Source: Lepus europaeus (Eukaryota > Chordata > Mammalia > Lagomorpha > Leporidae). From it: 64,000 nt of DNA. The notes beneath the pieces are model-generated. The model made no database searches. It was given only the letters and a program-made list of their open reading frames with translations, and had not been told where the DNA came from. The stretch covers positions 11,195,294 to 11,259,293 of the forward strand of contig NC_084834.1 of NCBI RefSeq assembly GCF_033115175.1, given 5' to 3'. The translations under genes and the position numbers were made by a program. Below are positions 1 to 11,574 of the stretch, piece by piece; position 1 is the first letter of the stretch; each line of letters begins with the position of its first letter.

Positions 1-146
1 CTGGGAGGTCAGTGGAGGATGACCCAAGTGCTTGGACCCCTGCACCCGCATGGGAGACCAGGAGGAAGCACCTGGCTCCTGGCTTCGGATCAGCGCAGCA
101 CCTCTCTCTCTCACTGTCTAACTCTGCCTGTCAAATAAAAAACATA
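1..146 (+). repeat. CSINE, 3' part, cut by window start
   Basis: It matches the C-repeat body from the GCAGTGGAGGATG segment to the CT-rich part and the final TGCCTGTCAAATAAAA tail. The 5' half lies before the window. Confidence 0.85.
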
Positions 147-168
147 TATATATATATATATATATAAA
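147..168. repeat. (TA)n microsatellite
   Basis: About eleven TA dinucleotides directly follow the SINE A-tail, a common origin for such repeats. Confidence 0.9.
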
Positions 169-250
169 AGATTAGCTCAGCCACTTCCTAAAGTCACTCA
201 CGTTATCCTTTTTGTTTTATTTTGCTTTGTTTTGCTTAGAAACTGTTAAG

Positions 251-437
251 GGGCAGGCACTGTGGCGTAGCGGGTAAAGCCACTGCCTGCAGTGCCAGCA
301 GTTCTGGCCATTGTGGTCATTTGGGGAGTGAACCAGTGTATGGAAGACCTCTCTCTCTCTCTCTCTCTCTCTCTGGCTCTGGCTCTACCTCTCTTTGTAA
401 CTCTTTCAAATAAATAAAATAAATCTTAAAAAAAATT
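251..437 (+). repeat. CSINE with large internal deletion
   Basis: The tRNA-like head (GGGCAGGCACTGTGGCGTAG) jumps after GTGCCAGCAG straight to the GGCCATTGTGGTCATTTGG part. The CT-rich segment and AATAAATAAA tail follow. About 140 bp of the middle is missing. Confidence 0.85.
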
Positions 438-439
438 AT

Positions 440-1200
440 AATTAAACTGACATATCCTATATCTAGCAGTTAAGACAACTTCTATACCATTGATGGGCCA
501 AAAAGCATTCATTTAAATCAACTAAAATTCTTAAGATTAAACAGCCCTAAAGATATTCATAAAAAGGTATGAAATACAGGGCTATGGCATAATGGGTAAA
601 GCCTCCGCCTGCAGTGCCGGCATCTCATACGGGCACCAGTTTGAGGCCCAGCTGCTCCACTTCCAATCCAGCTCTCTGCTATGGCCCGGGAAAGCAGTGG
701 AAGATGACCCAAGTCCTTGGGCCCTTGCACCCACATGGGAGACCAGGAAGAAGCTCTTGGCTCCTGGCTTCAGATCAGTGCAGATCCAGCCATGTGACCA
801 AAAGTCAGGGGAGTGAACCAGTGGATGGAAGACCTCTCTCTCTCTCTCTCTCTGCCTCTCCTCTCTCTCTGTAGCTCTGACTTTCAAATAAATAAATAAA
901 ACTTTTAAAAAAGGTATAAAATACCTCTAAAATTACATTTACCGAGAAATTCATATTTTCAAATATTCATATCAGAAAGAAGTTAGAATGAAAATTAGTG
1001 AGCTAAGCATTCAACTTAGCTGAAGGAATTAAAAGAACAGTGAGAAAAAAAATGTAACAAGCAAGTGACTTTTTAAAGAAGGTAAGAGGAGATAATTAAT
1101 ACAGAAAATCCACCCATGCATAAAAAAAGGAGAGAGGACCAATAAAGCCAAAATGAATTATTTGAAAATAACAATAGTTCCATAGCCTGGGCCTGGGGAG
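440..1200 (+). repeat. Probable old LINE-1 ORF2 fragment, split by a CSINE
   Basis: A-rich sequence at 440-577 and 910-1200 has the character of L1 ORF2. The CCAATAAAGCCAAAATGAATTATTTG segment (from about 1139) resembles a conserved ORF2 stretch. It is too diverged to name a subfamily. The sense is plus and there is no open frame. Confidence 0.4.
578..909 (+). repeat. Full-length CSINE with target-site duplication
   Basis: The complete body is flanked by a near-perfect duplication, AAAGGTATGAAATAC (563-577) and AAAGGTATAAAATAC (910-924), showing insertion into the A-rich L1-like sequence. Confidence 0.92.
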
Positions 1201-2234
1201 GCACAGTAGTGGAAAGAGAAAAGCTAACGTATTTGAGAGATACTGTGAAGACTGTGTCAATACAACTTGGGTACTGATTTCATTTTCAGGTGGAAAACTC
1301 ACTCCATTGCAAAAGATAACTTCATTCAGTCAAAGAAAAAGATATAGCAGTTTTGGAAACAAACTCCTAGTTTCACCTTTTTCTCCTAATGTAACATCCA
1401 TGAACATGCCAAGAAAATGGAAGAGTCCCAGCACCGTGCCAGTTTCTTTATCAAGGGAAGGAAGGATCACTGTGCAGGCCCAGGCCCACCATCCCCGGAA
1501 GTCTCTCCTGAGCCTTTGTGCCCCCATGGGTTTATATCCCTTATCTCATGCTTTTCTACCAAGTCTGCTGGGTTTGTATGTTTCTCTGTCTCCCATGTAA
1601 TTCCAAAAAAAATATTTGTTTATTCACACTGTATTACTTACATGAAAAACACAGAACATATATTTCAAAGAGGGGAGCACAGTGAAGTAGCAAGTAAATC
1701 AGAGAAGGAAGTTGTCTGGGGCCCAGATGGAGACAGTCACTGAAGTTCTGGAGCCGTCAGATAGGCCCCCTTGCCTTTGGATTCCAACGTGCACTTTATC
1801 CCCAAAACTGGGGCAAGTAGTGTTGGTGTTTTTGTCGATTAGTACCTAAGACCCTTTGTATCCTTCCAAAGTTGGAAGCAATTGAAAAAAGAGCATAGGT
1901 GACAGATGAATGACCTAAGAATCGTCAGTTGTGCTTTTATTAAATTTCCTATTGCCGCTACCAACAAATGACGGCAAGATGAGTAGTAACCTCACAGGTT
2001 TGAAAGTCCTGAGTCCAAAATGGGTCTCCCCAGGGTGTTGGCAGGACGGTGTCCCTTCTGGAGCTCCTAGGGCAGAGAGAGGCCCTCCCCTGGTTAGATG
2101 GCGGGAGAGCTCTATCAGCACAGTAGCTGAAATAGGATAAGGTAGAAGAGCACTGGGACCACCAGAGTCAGGCTTAGCAGGAAGGAGCAAGAATATGTGT
2201 TTGGAGATGTCTGCTAACCTATCTGCCTGTGTGG
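1200..2234. other. Intergenic, no gene recognised
   Basis: Mixed-composition sequence without a recognised repeat or exon. The short open frames here have no recognisable protein features. Confidence 0.6.
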
Positions 2235-2530
2235 TTTTTTTTAAAGATTGATTGATTGATTTGACAGGCTGAATGACTGGGAGAAAGGGAGAGACAGAGA
2301 CAGAGAGGCTGTTTCATGTACTGGTTCACTTTCCAAGGCTGAGCCAGGCTGAAGACAAGGAGCCAGAAACTCCATCCAGGTCTCCCACACAGGGGGCAGG
2401 GGCACAGGCATTTGTACCAACATCTGCTGTCTTCCCAGGATGCGTTAGCAGGGAGCTGGGTTGGAAGTGGAACAGTCAGGAGGACTCAAATCATTGTTCC
2501 AATATCTGTTGCTCTATCCATCAGAGAAAT
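2235..2530 (-). repeat. Old diverged CSINE
   Basis: Reverse orientation: TTTAAAGATTGATTGATTG tail, GAGAGAGACAGAGACAG segment, then TCCATCCAGGTCTCCC and GCAGGGAGCTGGG landmarks. The head is degraded. Confidence 0.8.
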
Positions 2531-2692
2531 CTCGTCTCTGCTTAGCAACCCCCATGGCCAGTACTGTCAGAAAAGAATCACATTGGCTCCTTTTGAGCCT
2601 GGTGTAATCACTGAGCCAATCCACAATGGCCAAGAATACAGAACTCAGGTGTAAAAAATTACCTGCTTCCATGTGGATGCTTATAGTTATTC

Positions 2693-3020
2693 ATTTTTTT
2701 TTTTTTTTTTTGACAGGCAGAGTGGACAGTGAGAGAGAGACAGAGAGAAAGGTCTTCCTTTTTGCCGCTGGTTCACCCTCCAATGGCCGCCGCAGCGCAC
2801 CGCGCTGATCCGAAGCCAGGAGCCAGGTGCTTCTCCTGGTCTCCCATGGGGTGCAGGGCCCAAGGACTTGGGCCATCCTCCACTGCACTCCCTGGACACA
2901 GCAGAGAGCTGGGCTGGAAGAGGGGCAACCGGGACAGGATCAGTGCCCTGACCGGGACTAGAACCCGGCGTGCCGGCGCCACAAGGCAGAGGATTAGCCT
3001 AGTGAGCCGCGGCGCCGGCT
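2693..3020 (-). repeat. Young-type CSINE with target-site duplication
   Basis: Poly-T, then GACAGGCAGAGTGGACAGTGAG and the CCGGGACTAGAACCCGG B-box region, ending GCGGCGCCGGCT. Duplicated AGTTATTCATTTTT flanks it (2685-2698, 3021-3034). It inserted at the tail of the adjacent older SINE. Confidence 0.93.
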
Positions 3021-3030
3021 AGTTATTCAT

Positions 3031-3366
3031 TTTTTAAAGATTTATTTGAAAGGCAGAGGGAGAGAGAGAGAGAGTGAGGGAGAGAGAGTGTGAGAGAGAG
3101 AGAGATATCTTCCATCCGCTGGTTCACTCCCCAAATGGCTGCAATGGCCAGAACTGGGCCAATCCGAAGCCAGGAGCCAGGAGCTTCCTCCAAGTCTCCC
3201 ACGTGGGTGCAGGGATCCAAAGACTTGGGCCATCTTCTGCTGCTTTCCCAGATGCATTAGCAGAGAGCTGGATCATAAGTGGAGCAGCCGAGACTCAAAC
3301 TGGCGCCCATATGGGATGCTGGCGCTGAAGGCAGCAGCTTTACCTGCTACACCACAGCGCTGGCCC
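3031..3366 (-). repeat. Full-length CSINE
   Basis: From TTTAAAGATTTATTTGAAAGG to CACAGCGCTGGCCC. It contains a perfect GA-rich stretch (3060-3110). Confidence 0.92.
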
Positions 3367-3404
3367 TTTACGGAGTTATTCTCTAGACTGAAAGACCATT
3401 CCAT

Positions 3405-3717
3405 GGGGTTGGCATTATGGCACAGTGGGTAAAGCCACCACCTGTGATGCTGGCATCCCATATGGGCACTAGTTCAAGTCCCAGCTGCTGCTCCACTTCT
3501 GATCCAGCTCCCTGCTAATGACCTGGGAAAAGCAGTGGAGAGCAACCCCATGGGAGACCCAGATGGAAGTCCTGGCCCCTGGCTTCAGCCTGACCCAGAC
3601 CCAGCCATTGTGGCCATTTGGGGAGTGAACCAGTGGATGGAAGATGTCTCTCTCTCTCTGTCTCTCCTTCTCTGTAACTCTGCTTTTCAAATAAAAAAAT
3701 AAATCTTAGAAAAAGGA
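3405..3717 (+). repeat. CSINE
   Basis: Head GGGGTTGGCATTATGGCACAG, body and tail AATAAATCTTAGAAAAA are all present, with a small deletion around the CTTGGGCCC block. Confidence 0.9.
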
Positions 3718-4265
3718 AAGACAGCTCAAAGTAGTATGCTCAGTACATTTTTGGAATTTCTTCCAGTTAAACAAAAATGAATGACTAAATATGACATACT
3801 TGGTTTTGTGTGCTTCTTAACCATGTAAAAATGTCACAGTATCAAGCCAAGCATTGAGGATGAAACCAAACTCTGTCCTAATGTTGGCATGCAGGCTGAA
3901 TAAATAAATTCGTGTCTTCTTGCCATACTGCTAATTCTGTGAGGTTACCAAACAATGAGTCGTATTCCCTATGTGAGCACTTTTTAAGCCTATGACAGCT
4001 ACCAGCCATGGCTTGTATGCTCTGCACACCATTCCACAGGCTCCACAGGGCCAAATGTAAAGAAAACTCAGTCACAGATTCATTTTATACACTTGCACAA
4101 ATACAGGAGCTCATCAGAGAGGTACGGCAATGCTTATCCCAGAAATGAATATAAGTCATTGCAATGTGTCAAAGCCATGGACATTCTGTCTTATAATCCT
4201 GACACCACAAACACACTTCAAGTGCAGAAGAGTGCAACCTGCTTACCACGATCATCATAAATGCT
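3718..4265. other. Intergenic, no gene recognised
   Basis: AT-leaning sequence between two SINEs, with no convincing exon or repeat match. Confidence 0.55.
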
Positions 4266-4593
4266 CTTTTTTAAAGATTTATTGTATTTGCTTGAATGAC
4301 AGAGTGGCAGCAAGAGAGGGAGAGACAGAGAGAAAGAGAAGTCTTCCATCCTTTGATTCACTCCCCAGACGTCCACAACAGCCAAGCCTGGGCCAGGAAC
4401 CAGAAACTTCATCCGGGTTTCTCATGTGAGTGGCAGGTGCCCAAGCACTTGGGCCATCTTCCTCTGCTTTCCCAGATGCATTAGCCAGGAGCTGGATTGG
4501 AAGTGGAGCAGCCAAGACTCCAACTGGTGCTTCAATACAGGATGTATACATCACAAGCAGTGACTCAACCTGCTGAGCCATGTTACCAGCCCC
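4266..4593 (-). repeat. CSINE
   Basis: TTTTTTAAAGATTTATTG at the tail end to TGTTACCAGCCCC at the head end. Moderately diverged. Confidence 0.9.
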
Positions 4594-4929
4594 TGAATAT
4601 CATAAATCTTCATTATCAAACCTTCTTTCACAAAAATCTCCAAATACAGAAATCCTGAACACTTCTGTATGGATGAACAATGTATAGATGCTTTGAAAGA
4701 CCCCTTTCTCTTCTCTTGCGTTTCCTATTTGGGGTAGATATTTTGTGTTTCCAGATGATCATGGCTATCTATTGACAGAACAAATGGGTTTTATGTGCTT
4801 GGTGAGTGCTATGATTTGGACATGATTCAGTTCCTAAACCCATGTAGGAGTTTAAATTCATATGTGCCCAGATCCTAGAATATCTAACATCTACTGGGTG
4901 CTCAGTATACATTGTGGACAAAGTGTATG

Positions 4930-5285
4930 GCAAGTATGTGGCCTAAGGGTTAAGGCACTGGTTAAGCTGTCTACATCCCATATGGAGTACCTCGGCTCAG
5001 TTCCTGGATCTGGTTCCTGGTTCCAGCTTTCTAGTAATGCAACCCCAGGAGTAGCAGGTGATGGTTCATATAATTGGATCTGTGCCACCCACATAATTAG
5101 ACTGAGTTCCCAGGGCCTGGCTTTGGCCTATCGCAGTCCTGGCCATTGTAGGCTTTTGAACAGTGAACCAATGAATGGGTGCTCTCTCTTTCTCTCTCTT
5201 ATCTATCTATCTATCTATCTATCTATCTCTGTCCTCTCTCTACCCCTCTGCCTCTCCCTCTCCTCTCAAATATATTAAGAAAGAA
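4930..5285 (+). repeat. Old CSINE with (TATC)n, inserted in the LTR
   Basis: The diverged body shows CATCCCATATGGAGTACC, TTCCCAGGGCCTGGC and CTCTCTCTTTCTC landmarks. Its CT-rich part has expanded to a (TATC)n repeat at about 5199-5228. Confidence 0.8.
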
Positions 5286-5431
5286 AATCCCCTGAAGTCA
5301 TAAGTTAATGGTACCAAAAGATAAAACTGAATCCAATTATGGTGTTTAGGAAGTGGGCCTAGTGGGTGGTTGTTGGGAATATGCCCTTGGAAGGTAGTTC
5401 TCAAGAGAAGGTTGATTGTAAAAGCTGAGTT

Positions 5432-5480
5432 TGATCCCAGCCTCCCTCCCCCTCCCCCTCCCCCTTTCCCTCTCCCCACC
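5432..5480. repeat. C-rich tract (CCCTCC)n with G-quadruplex potential on the minus strand
   Basis: Repeated CCCCCT blocks lie inside the LTR. The minus strand reads several G4-G5 runs separated by single A bases. Confidence 0.85.
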
Positions 5481-5899
5481 ACTTCCCGGTTCACCATGTG
5501 ATCCGCTCTCCTCACAAGTTCCACCATTGCCATCTGTTATCCTCACCAGATGCCAAACCAACAGGGTCACTTGAACTTGAATCTGAAGCTCCAAAACCAT
5601 GAGTTAAATTAACTTTTGCTGTTTGTAAAGTTAGCTGCCTCAGGTATTTCATTGTCATCATGAAAATCTGACTGATAGGGTAGGGAACCCACCGCCCTGG
5701 TAGTTTTGGCCCCAGGGACAATGAGAGGATTCACACCTGCTCTGTTGGACAGGCCAAGCTCCAGACTTCCCTCTGTCACCAACCCTGCTGTCAACAGATC
5801 CACAATTCCTACCTCTCATGGTGCGTTAGGTAGTCGTGGCTGTCCTATGGCAGAATGCTCCTAGGGGAAGTTCCACAGGGCTTGGAAACCCAGTACTGA

Positions 5900-6100
5900 C
5901 AATATCACAAGACACCTTAACAGGCCTCGGTATCCATCTGTGGGGGCTGCCATAACAATCCACCACAGACTGAGTAACTTACACAACAGAAGCCTATTCC
6001 TGCACAGTTCCGGAGGCCGGCGGTCTAAGGCCAAGTGCCAGCAGGTTTGCTACGAGAATCTTTCCAAAAAGAGGGGAGCAATGCTAGCTGGATAGACCAT
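5900..6100. repeat. Probable old interspersed repeat, unclassified
   Basis: GGGGGCTGCCATAACAATCC, ACTGAGTAACTTACACAACAG and CACAGTTCCGGAGGCCGG recall a dispersed motif found in many mammalian genomes. I cannot assign the family. Confidence 0.35.
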
Positions 6101-6118
6101 GTGTTGTACCGAGCTTTA

Positions 6119-6337
6119 CAAAGGACTTCAAAAAGTTTGTGGAAAAATGGATTGAAAAGACAAGTTGACTTGGATGCCAAAAATGCTTCGAAATCCATGC
6201 GTAATTGTTTCATGATATATGTTTTTCAAAAACTTTTTGAAGACCAATCTTATGAATGGATTTCAAAAAGCTGTTTCACCAAAATAAACATATCTTTTAC
6301 TGCCATTTCGATGAACTTTCTGAAGTCCCCTCACAGC
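6119..6337. mobile_element. Palindromic MITE-like element, composite copy
   Basis: It begins AGGACTTCAAAAAGTTTGTGG, has an internal CAAAAACTTTTTGAAGACC, and ends GATGAACTTTCTGAAGTCCCC. The ends are inverted repeats of each other and match other copies in this window. The structure fits a non-autonomous mariner-type DNA transposon relic. Confidence 0.5.
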
Positions 6338-7223
6338 TCAGTCTCAGTGCTGTCCGCACATCCCACCTGCATAAAACCAGCGAGGTCAGGGCACAGTCAC
6401 GGTCTTCCCTCAGGAACTGCGGGTCTGCGTGGAATTGTGCCAAGAGCGCAAATTACTGCAGTGAGATTCTGCATCCTTTAGTTCACAGTTCAAAGGTTTG
6501 GTATCAGCTCGAGTCATAAAGATGTGCAGTGCCAGCATTATTGCTCCATTTGTTGCTGGGAAATTTTGATTCCACACTGGCACACCCTCATAAGTAAATA
6601 ATTTTTTTGTATATCAAATCCACTGCCTCTCATAAGCAGTCAGCCGGGCATGGACTTTGACCTCTTGTGATAACACAAGGACTCCAGGGAGTCTACGTAG
6701 CAGGAAGACATAAACAGGAACACAAAGCGATATTGGCAAGAGCAAGATTTAGCCTTCAGAAAATCCCTAGGCTGTTGAAGCCTTGGCCCCGTGCCATGAG
6801 ACTTCTTCAGCTGGACACGAATTACCACTGTGATCGTAACATCACGCAAAAGAGGTACATCTTCCCCTGCCCCAGTTACCGACTCACACAAAAACTGTAG
6901 CATCGAACTTCTCCCAATGCATCCAAACTTTCCTTCTTTCATGAATGGAAACTTCCAGTTCTTGCCAAGATTAAGCAGCTCCATTCCTTCCCAGTCTTCA
7001 TTTTTACAACCACACACACACACACACAAAACAAAACAAAACAAAACAAAACACGTGAACCCAAGACCAAAACCAGCAGAGACCCAGAGAGGCAAGATGA
7101 AGACAGTAGACTGCCTGGGAGTCTCCAGAGGAGGAATGGCAGGCATTGAGTTCTCGGAGTTTCCTTATTGACCTCTCTATACCCAGAACTGCCAACTGGC
7201 GCAGATTAAAATTGCTCCCAGAT
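6338..7223. other. Intergenic, no gene recognised; contains (CA)n and (AAAAC)n
   Basis: Unique-looking sequence with a (CA)n run at 7011-7028 followed directly by about five AAAAC units (7029-7053). No supported exon. Confidence 0.55.
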
Positions 7224-7394
7224 GGGCTGGCATTGTGGCATAGCTGATTTGTGATGCCAACTTCCCAAATGGGTGCTGGTTCGAGACCCAGCTGCCCCAC
7301 TTTTGATTCAACTCCCTGATAACGGCCTGGGAAAGCAGCAGAGGATGGCCCAAGAGCCTGGGCCCCTGCACCCACATGGGAGACCAAGAAGAAT
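7224..7394 (+). repeat. CSINE, 5' half only
   Basis: The head GGGCTGGCATTGTGGCATAG runs to CATGGGAGACCAAGAAGAA, then stops. The 3' half is missing. Confidence 0.85.
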
Positions 7395-7466
7395 ACTACA
7401 GTATTCTCATAGGCTTCTTACATCATATTTGATGGTTAAGGCAAAATATTTAACATCATCTGATGC

Positions 7467-7697
7467 CTTGGGAAAGCAGTAGAAGATGGCCCAAGTCCTT
7501 GGGCCCCTGCACCCGCATGGGAGACCCAGAGGAAGCTCCTGGTTCCTGGCTTTGGATCGGCACAGCTCCAGCCATTGCAGCCAACTGGGGAGTGAACCAG
7601 CAGATGGAAGAGCTCTCTCTCTCTCTGTCTCTGCCTCTCCTTCTCTCTCTGTGTAACTCTGACTTTCAAATAAATAATTTTTTTAAAAAAAATTGTA
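7467..7697 (+). repeat. CSINE, 3' part
   Basis: It starts abruptly at CTTGGGAAAGCAGTAGAAG and continues to the AATAAATAATTTTTTTAAAA tail. It overlaps the preceding half-copy in the GGGAAAGCAG to GGGAGACC region, so it is a separate copy rather than the continuation. Confidence 0.85.
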
Positions 7698-7744
7698 AAA
7701 ACAGGCAGGAAAACAATGACAATGACGTCACATGGACTCACGTG

Positions 7745-7852
7745 GACGAGGGGGTCTTCAAGTTCATGACAAGTGTGTGTTATGCACAATCTCTGCACTG
7801 AAATAAAGTTCTCTTTGAATTCCACTGCCCAGGGGTCTGTGAAGTATCCTCA
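7745..7852. mobile_element. Short palindromic MITE-like element
   Basis: ACGAGGGGGTCTTCAAGTTC at one end and GGGGTCTGTGAAGTATCC at the other, with a central AAATAAAGTTCTCTTTG. It shares ends with the elements at 23191 and 25608. Confidence 0.45.
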
Positions 7853-8851
7853 CATAGACTCCAACGCCTTGAGCAATCCTTAAGAAAACTACACACAATG
7901 ATAAACTCAGAATATATTAGAAATGCATCACAATGGAACCCTGGACGTGTTCAGGAAGTTCATGGGCAGGCGAGAAGTGAGAAACAGAGGAATGTGAATG
8001 GCAAAGGCACACCCCAACCATGGGGCCTTGTCACCCGGGAGCAGGGAGATGCAGGGGAGCAGGGTGGGCCCCTCTGGTGGGCCCCTCCCTCACCTCCACC
8101 ATGGCGCTGAACCAGGTCTGGGCACGAAGGAGGCTCATAAATACCAGGAACTGGAATGCGATGCAGTCAGGCTGTGTCCTCAGCCAACCCTGAGCCACAT
8201 GGGCAGAGGCTCAGATGCTTTCCGGGGCACTGGCCAGGCGCCCCTGGGCTGCGGCCTGGGGCCCGGGCCCTCCCGAAAGCCGGCTCTGCCTGGAAGCTGC
8301 CGTTTGGGTCTAGCCTGTGTTCAGCTGCTTCTGTGAGACCAGGTGGTCAGAGCTGGCGGAAGCCACAGGTCCGGGAAGGAGATGCGCCCCAGGTTTGCTG
8401 GTGTGGTTTTTTTTTCTCTCTCTTTCCCCTCTAAATGACTGTGCTATGGGAAAGGCTGCCTCCTCTCAGCGGGATGCTGGCCACAGCGCTGGGAGCCAGC
8501 AGGAATTTCTGGGAAACAACACAACTACAGCGTCGGCCAGGTTTGTCTGCAGAACACTGCTGCATTCCTGTCCAAACGGCCAAGGTTGACTCTGGCCCCA
8601 CCCCACTGCCCCTGCTCCCAGGTGTCCTGGGGCCGCCCTTCAGCAGTGGCACCGAGCCCTGGTCAGTGCCTTGCCCATCGCTGCCAGATCGCACCTGGTC
8701 CTGGTCTCCATGGCCCTCGGGGCTCCCTCCCTTGGCTTAAAGGTTCCTTGCCTTGTATTGACGATTGGTCAATCACATCTCACTAAAACTCACTCATGGC
8801 ATTGAGAGCGGGATGCAGCTGGCCCTACAGGCACACACGACTCATGAGATT
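7853..8851. other. Intergenic, GC-richer, no gene recognised
   Basis: A moderately GC-rich kilobase with several short open frames on both strands, but no recognisable domain or splice pattern. Confidence 0.5.
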
Positions 8852-9210
8852 GGGGTGGTGCTGTAGGGTAGCGGGCTAAGCCACTGCCTGCAGTGCCCGC
8901 ATCCCGTATGGGCGCCAGTTCAAGTCCCGGCTGCTCCACTTCCCATCCAGCTCCCTGCTAATGCACCTGAGAAAGCAGCAGAAGGTGGCCCAAGTGCCTG
9001 GGCCCCTGTACCCATGTGGAAGGTCTGGAAGAAGTTCCAGGCTCCTGGCTTCGGCCTGGCCCAGCCCAGCCCTGGCCATTGTGGCCATTTGGGGAGTGAA
9101 CCAGTAGATGGAAGATATCTTGATCTCTCTCTCTCTCTCACTTGCTCTCTCTCCCCTCTCCTATCTCTGTAACTCTGCTCTTCAAATAGATAAAACACTA
9201 AGTCTTTAGG
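8852..9210 (+). repeat. CSINE with imperfect target-site duplication
   Basis: Full body. Flanks GACTCATGAGAT (8839-8850) and GACTCACTAGAT (after 9219) look like a decayed duplication. Confidence 0.88.
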
Positions 9211-9219
9211 GGGAAGAAG

Positions 9220-9958
9220 AGACTCACTAGATCATCTATCTCCCCGTAGATAACACTTTGACGTTCTGCTTTGTCTTGAGGGGTTTCCATTCCTGGAACC
9301 CAGGCCCTGAGCAAGAGGTAACCACCACGGGCACACAGCCCCGAGACTCATGGTGCCCACTTTGTCATCATCAAAATTCCGTAAAGAACATAGCATTGCC
9401 AACGAACACTGCCGGCCAACGAGGCGCTTGGACAGGAACGGAACATGCACCTCCCGGGCCCAATCTCAAGCCGAAAGAACCTTCACTGCGAACCCTTCAA
9501 GGAGCCCTGGAACTAAGCAATAGCAGCCCAGCGCTGTGTTCTGGACTTTGAAATACATGCCTCCCACTCCCCTCCACCACCCCAGTATTAGTAACGGGCC
9601 AAATTTGGGGGCTCCATAGCGATGCCTCCAGCCAGTGCTGGGATGCTCTGTAGCGTGAGGAAGAGCAAAGCTGATCTCCCGTCTGTGCCACTGTGACACC
9701 ACTGCCACCCACCCCTGAGCCGGAATGCACTGCCCCTTCCTCCCAGCCGGTCCGGTTCCTTCCCTCTTCTCGATGCCCCAGACCCTCCAGTCTCCCCGGG
9801 CTCGCTCGGTGCATGGCACAAGGCACTGTGCTCTGAGTCTCCTGTTGTTTTTTCTTCTTATTGCACACTTAAGTCATTTTTCTTTCCCAAATCAAAATGG
9901 AAGTTCCTAGAGGATTGCATTGAGTGATATACATTTGAGTGCCCCCCTCCACCCCACT
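9220..9958. other. Intergenic, no gene recognised
   Basis: No repeat or exon identified. Minus-strand open frames of up to 123 residues carry no familiar motif. Confidence 0.5.
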
Positions 9959-10274
9959 TCTTTTTAAAGATTTATTTATTTATTTATTTGAAAGGCAGAG
10001 TTACCAGAGAGATGGAGAGGCAGAGAGAGAGGTCTTCCATCTGCTAGTTCACTTGCCAAGGGGCCACGACAGCCACAGCTGAACCAGGCTGAAGCCAGGA
10101 GCTTCACGGGGTCTCCCACGAGGATGCAGGGCCCCGTACAGTTGGACCATCTGCTGCTGCTTTTCCCAGGTGCATTAGCTGGGAGGTGGAGCGGCCAGGA
10201 CGGGAACTGGTGCCCGTATGGGATGCCAGCACTGCAGACAGTGGCTTAACCTGCTGTGCCACAATACCGGCCCT
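9959..10274 (-). repeat. CSINE
   Basis: Tail TTTAAAGATTTATTTATTTA to head CACAATACCGGCCC. Confidence 0.9.
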
Positions 10275-10302
10275 AACCACTCCCCCTTCTTAATGCTGCT
10301 CG

Positions 10303-10329
10303 TTAACACACACACACACACACACACAC
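10303..10329. repeat. (CA)n microsatellite
   Basis: About thirteen CA units. Confidence 0.9.
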
Positions 10330-10359
10330 TCAAGGAGCCAGGGAGATGTGATGGCATTC

Positions 10360-10860
10360 TAGGTGCATGGTGAAAAATTGGAGAATGAAAAGACAAAGAC
10401 ACTGATGGGGAGGAAACCCTTTCAAAATGCATATCTGAAAAAGGACTTGGGTCCAAAATACACAAGGAACACTAAAAGCCCAATGCTTAGTTCAAAAAAA
10501 GGCAAAAGAGCTGCAGACACACACCACAAACAAGCACATGAGATGCTCCGTGTCACAGGCCATGGGGAACTGCCACAAGGAGATAGGACCATGTGCCAAT
10601 CAGAACAGCCAACACCCAGGGCACCAACATCCCCAACGTGCAGCAGAGGCTGAGGACAGCAGGAATTGTCATCCATTGCTGGTGGGGACAGAAACTGGCA
10701 CAGCCACTTCGGGCAACCACTTGGGCAGTTTCTTACAAAGGGAAACATTGGCTCACCGTGGGATGCAACACCTAAACTCCTTGGTGCCGACCCATAGGTA
10801 CTGGAAATAAATTTAAGTCCATACAACAACCTCCAAAGCAGTAATTGCAAAATTAATTCT
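10360..10860 (+). repeat. Old LINE-1, end of ORF2 and 3' region
   Basis: Successive landmarks of the L1 ORF2 terminus occur in order: GAGAATGAAAAGACAAAGAC, GGTCCAAAATACACAAGGAAC, CACATGAGATGCTCC, TCATCCATTGCTGGTGGGGA, CAGTTTCTTACAAAG and a CTCCTTGGT block. Stops are frequent, so it is a dead L1M-type fragment in plus sense. Confidence 0.75.
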
Positions 10861-11199
10861 AGGATGGGAAACATTACAGGAAATGAAGTCACTCGTGCGC
10901 ATCTGTTCAGTTTTCCCAAGTTCAGGACAAATACAAGCACCACTAAAACCAAGAAATCAAATGCTTTCAACAGCCCAGAAGGTTCTCTCATGCTCCTTCC
11001 CAGGCCACCCCACCCCCCATGTCCAGGCCACCCCAACCCCTCGTGTCCAGCCCAGGCCAACCCTGGGGCGCCCTCACCCTCGAGTTTCTTAGGCATGGAC
11101 TCAAAATTCAGTATGTGGCAGCTCTCAGGGCTGATTTTGCGGCTCTGGCGTGCCATTTCTGGGAGTCAGCAACACTCATATAGAGATCAGTGTTTGATT

Positions 11200-11560
11200 C
11201 AAAGGGCTGATTCCTCGGGGCGGGACTTCAGGCAGGGGGAGCCCTCGCAGGAGGAAACAAGCTCTCCTTTAGTAGAAGGACCTTCCTACAGCTGGAGCTG
11301 CACGGACCCTGGCCTGGCCTCGAGGCCGGTGCAGCAGCAGGTGGACCTGGACCCCACATGGGCTCCAAGGACCGGACAGGGTGCATGAGCCACAGAGCAC
11401 AGGTTTCCCTACAATGCTAGACCTAATGACACGTAATTATCCACCCTCTGGAAGGCAATGGATTGGCTTGGAGAGAGGGCTAGGGGAAGCTGGGAGCTCC
11501 CAAGGCCACTGTTTCGTGCTGTCACATGTGTTGGTCGCAGCAATGATTCGTAGTAAGGAA
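11200..11560 (+). repeat. Related segment A (partial) of a three-copy diverged family
   Basis: It shares ATGGGCTCCAAGG (11359) and GGGCTA(C)GGGAAGCT...GAGCTCCCA (from 11488) with segment B at 12300-13600, in the same order and orientation. It could be an old local duplication or an unnamed interspersed repeat. Confidence 0.45.
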
Positions 11561-11574
11561 CAGAAAAGGAAGGA

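Larger units (their letters stand above)
4806..5684 (+). mobile_element. MaLR-like solo LTR, split by a CSINE
   Basis: The left part starts GTGCTATGATTTGGACATG (4806-4929). The right part (5286-5684) has CCAATTATGGTGTTTAGGAAGTG, a GTTCACCATGTGATCC region, a CATTGCCATCTG block and a CAGGTATTTCATTG end. This order is typical of ERVL-MaLR (MST/MLT-type) LTRs. A copy of the same family lies at 51262-51640. No internal retroviral genes are present, so it is a recombined solo LTR. The subfamily is not certain. Confidence 0.65.

Noticed and set aside
10422..11156. 244-residue minus-strand frame
   Set aside because: It runs antisense through an L1 3' end and a diverged repeat segment; no known protein motif and no start-site or splice evidence.
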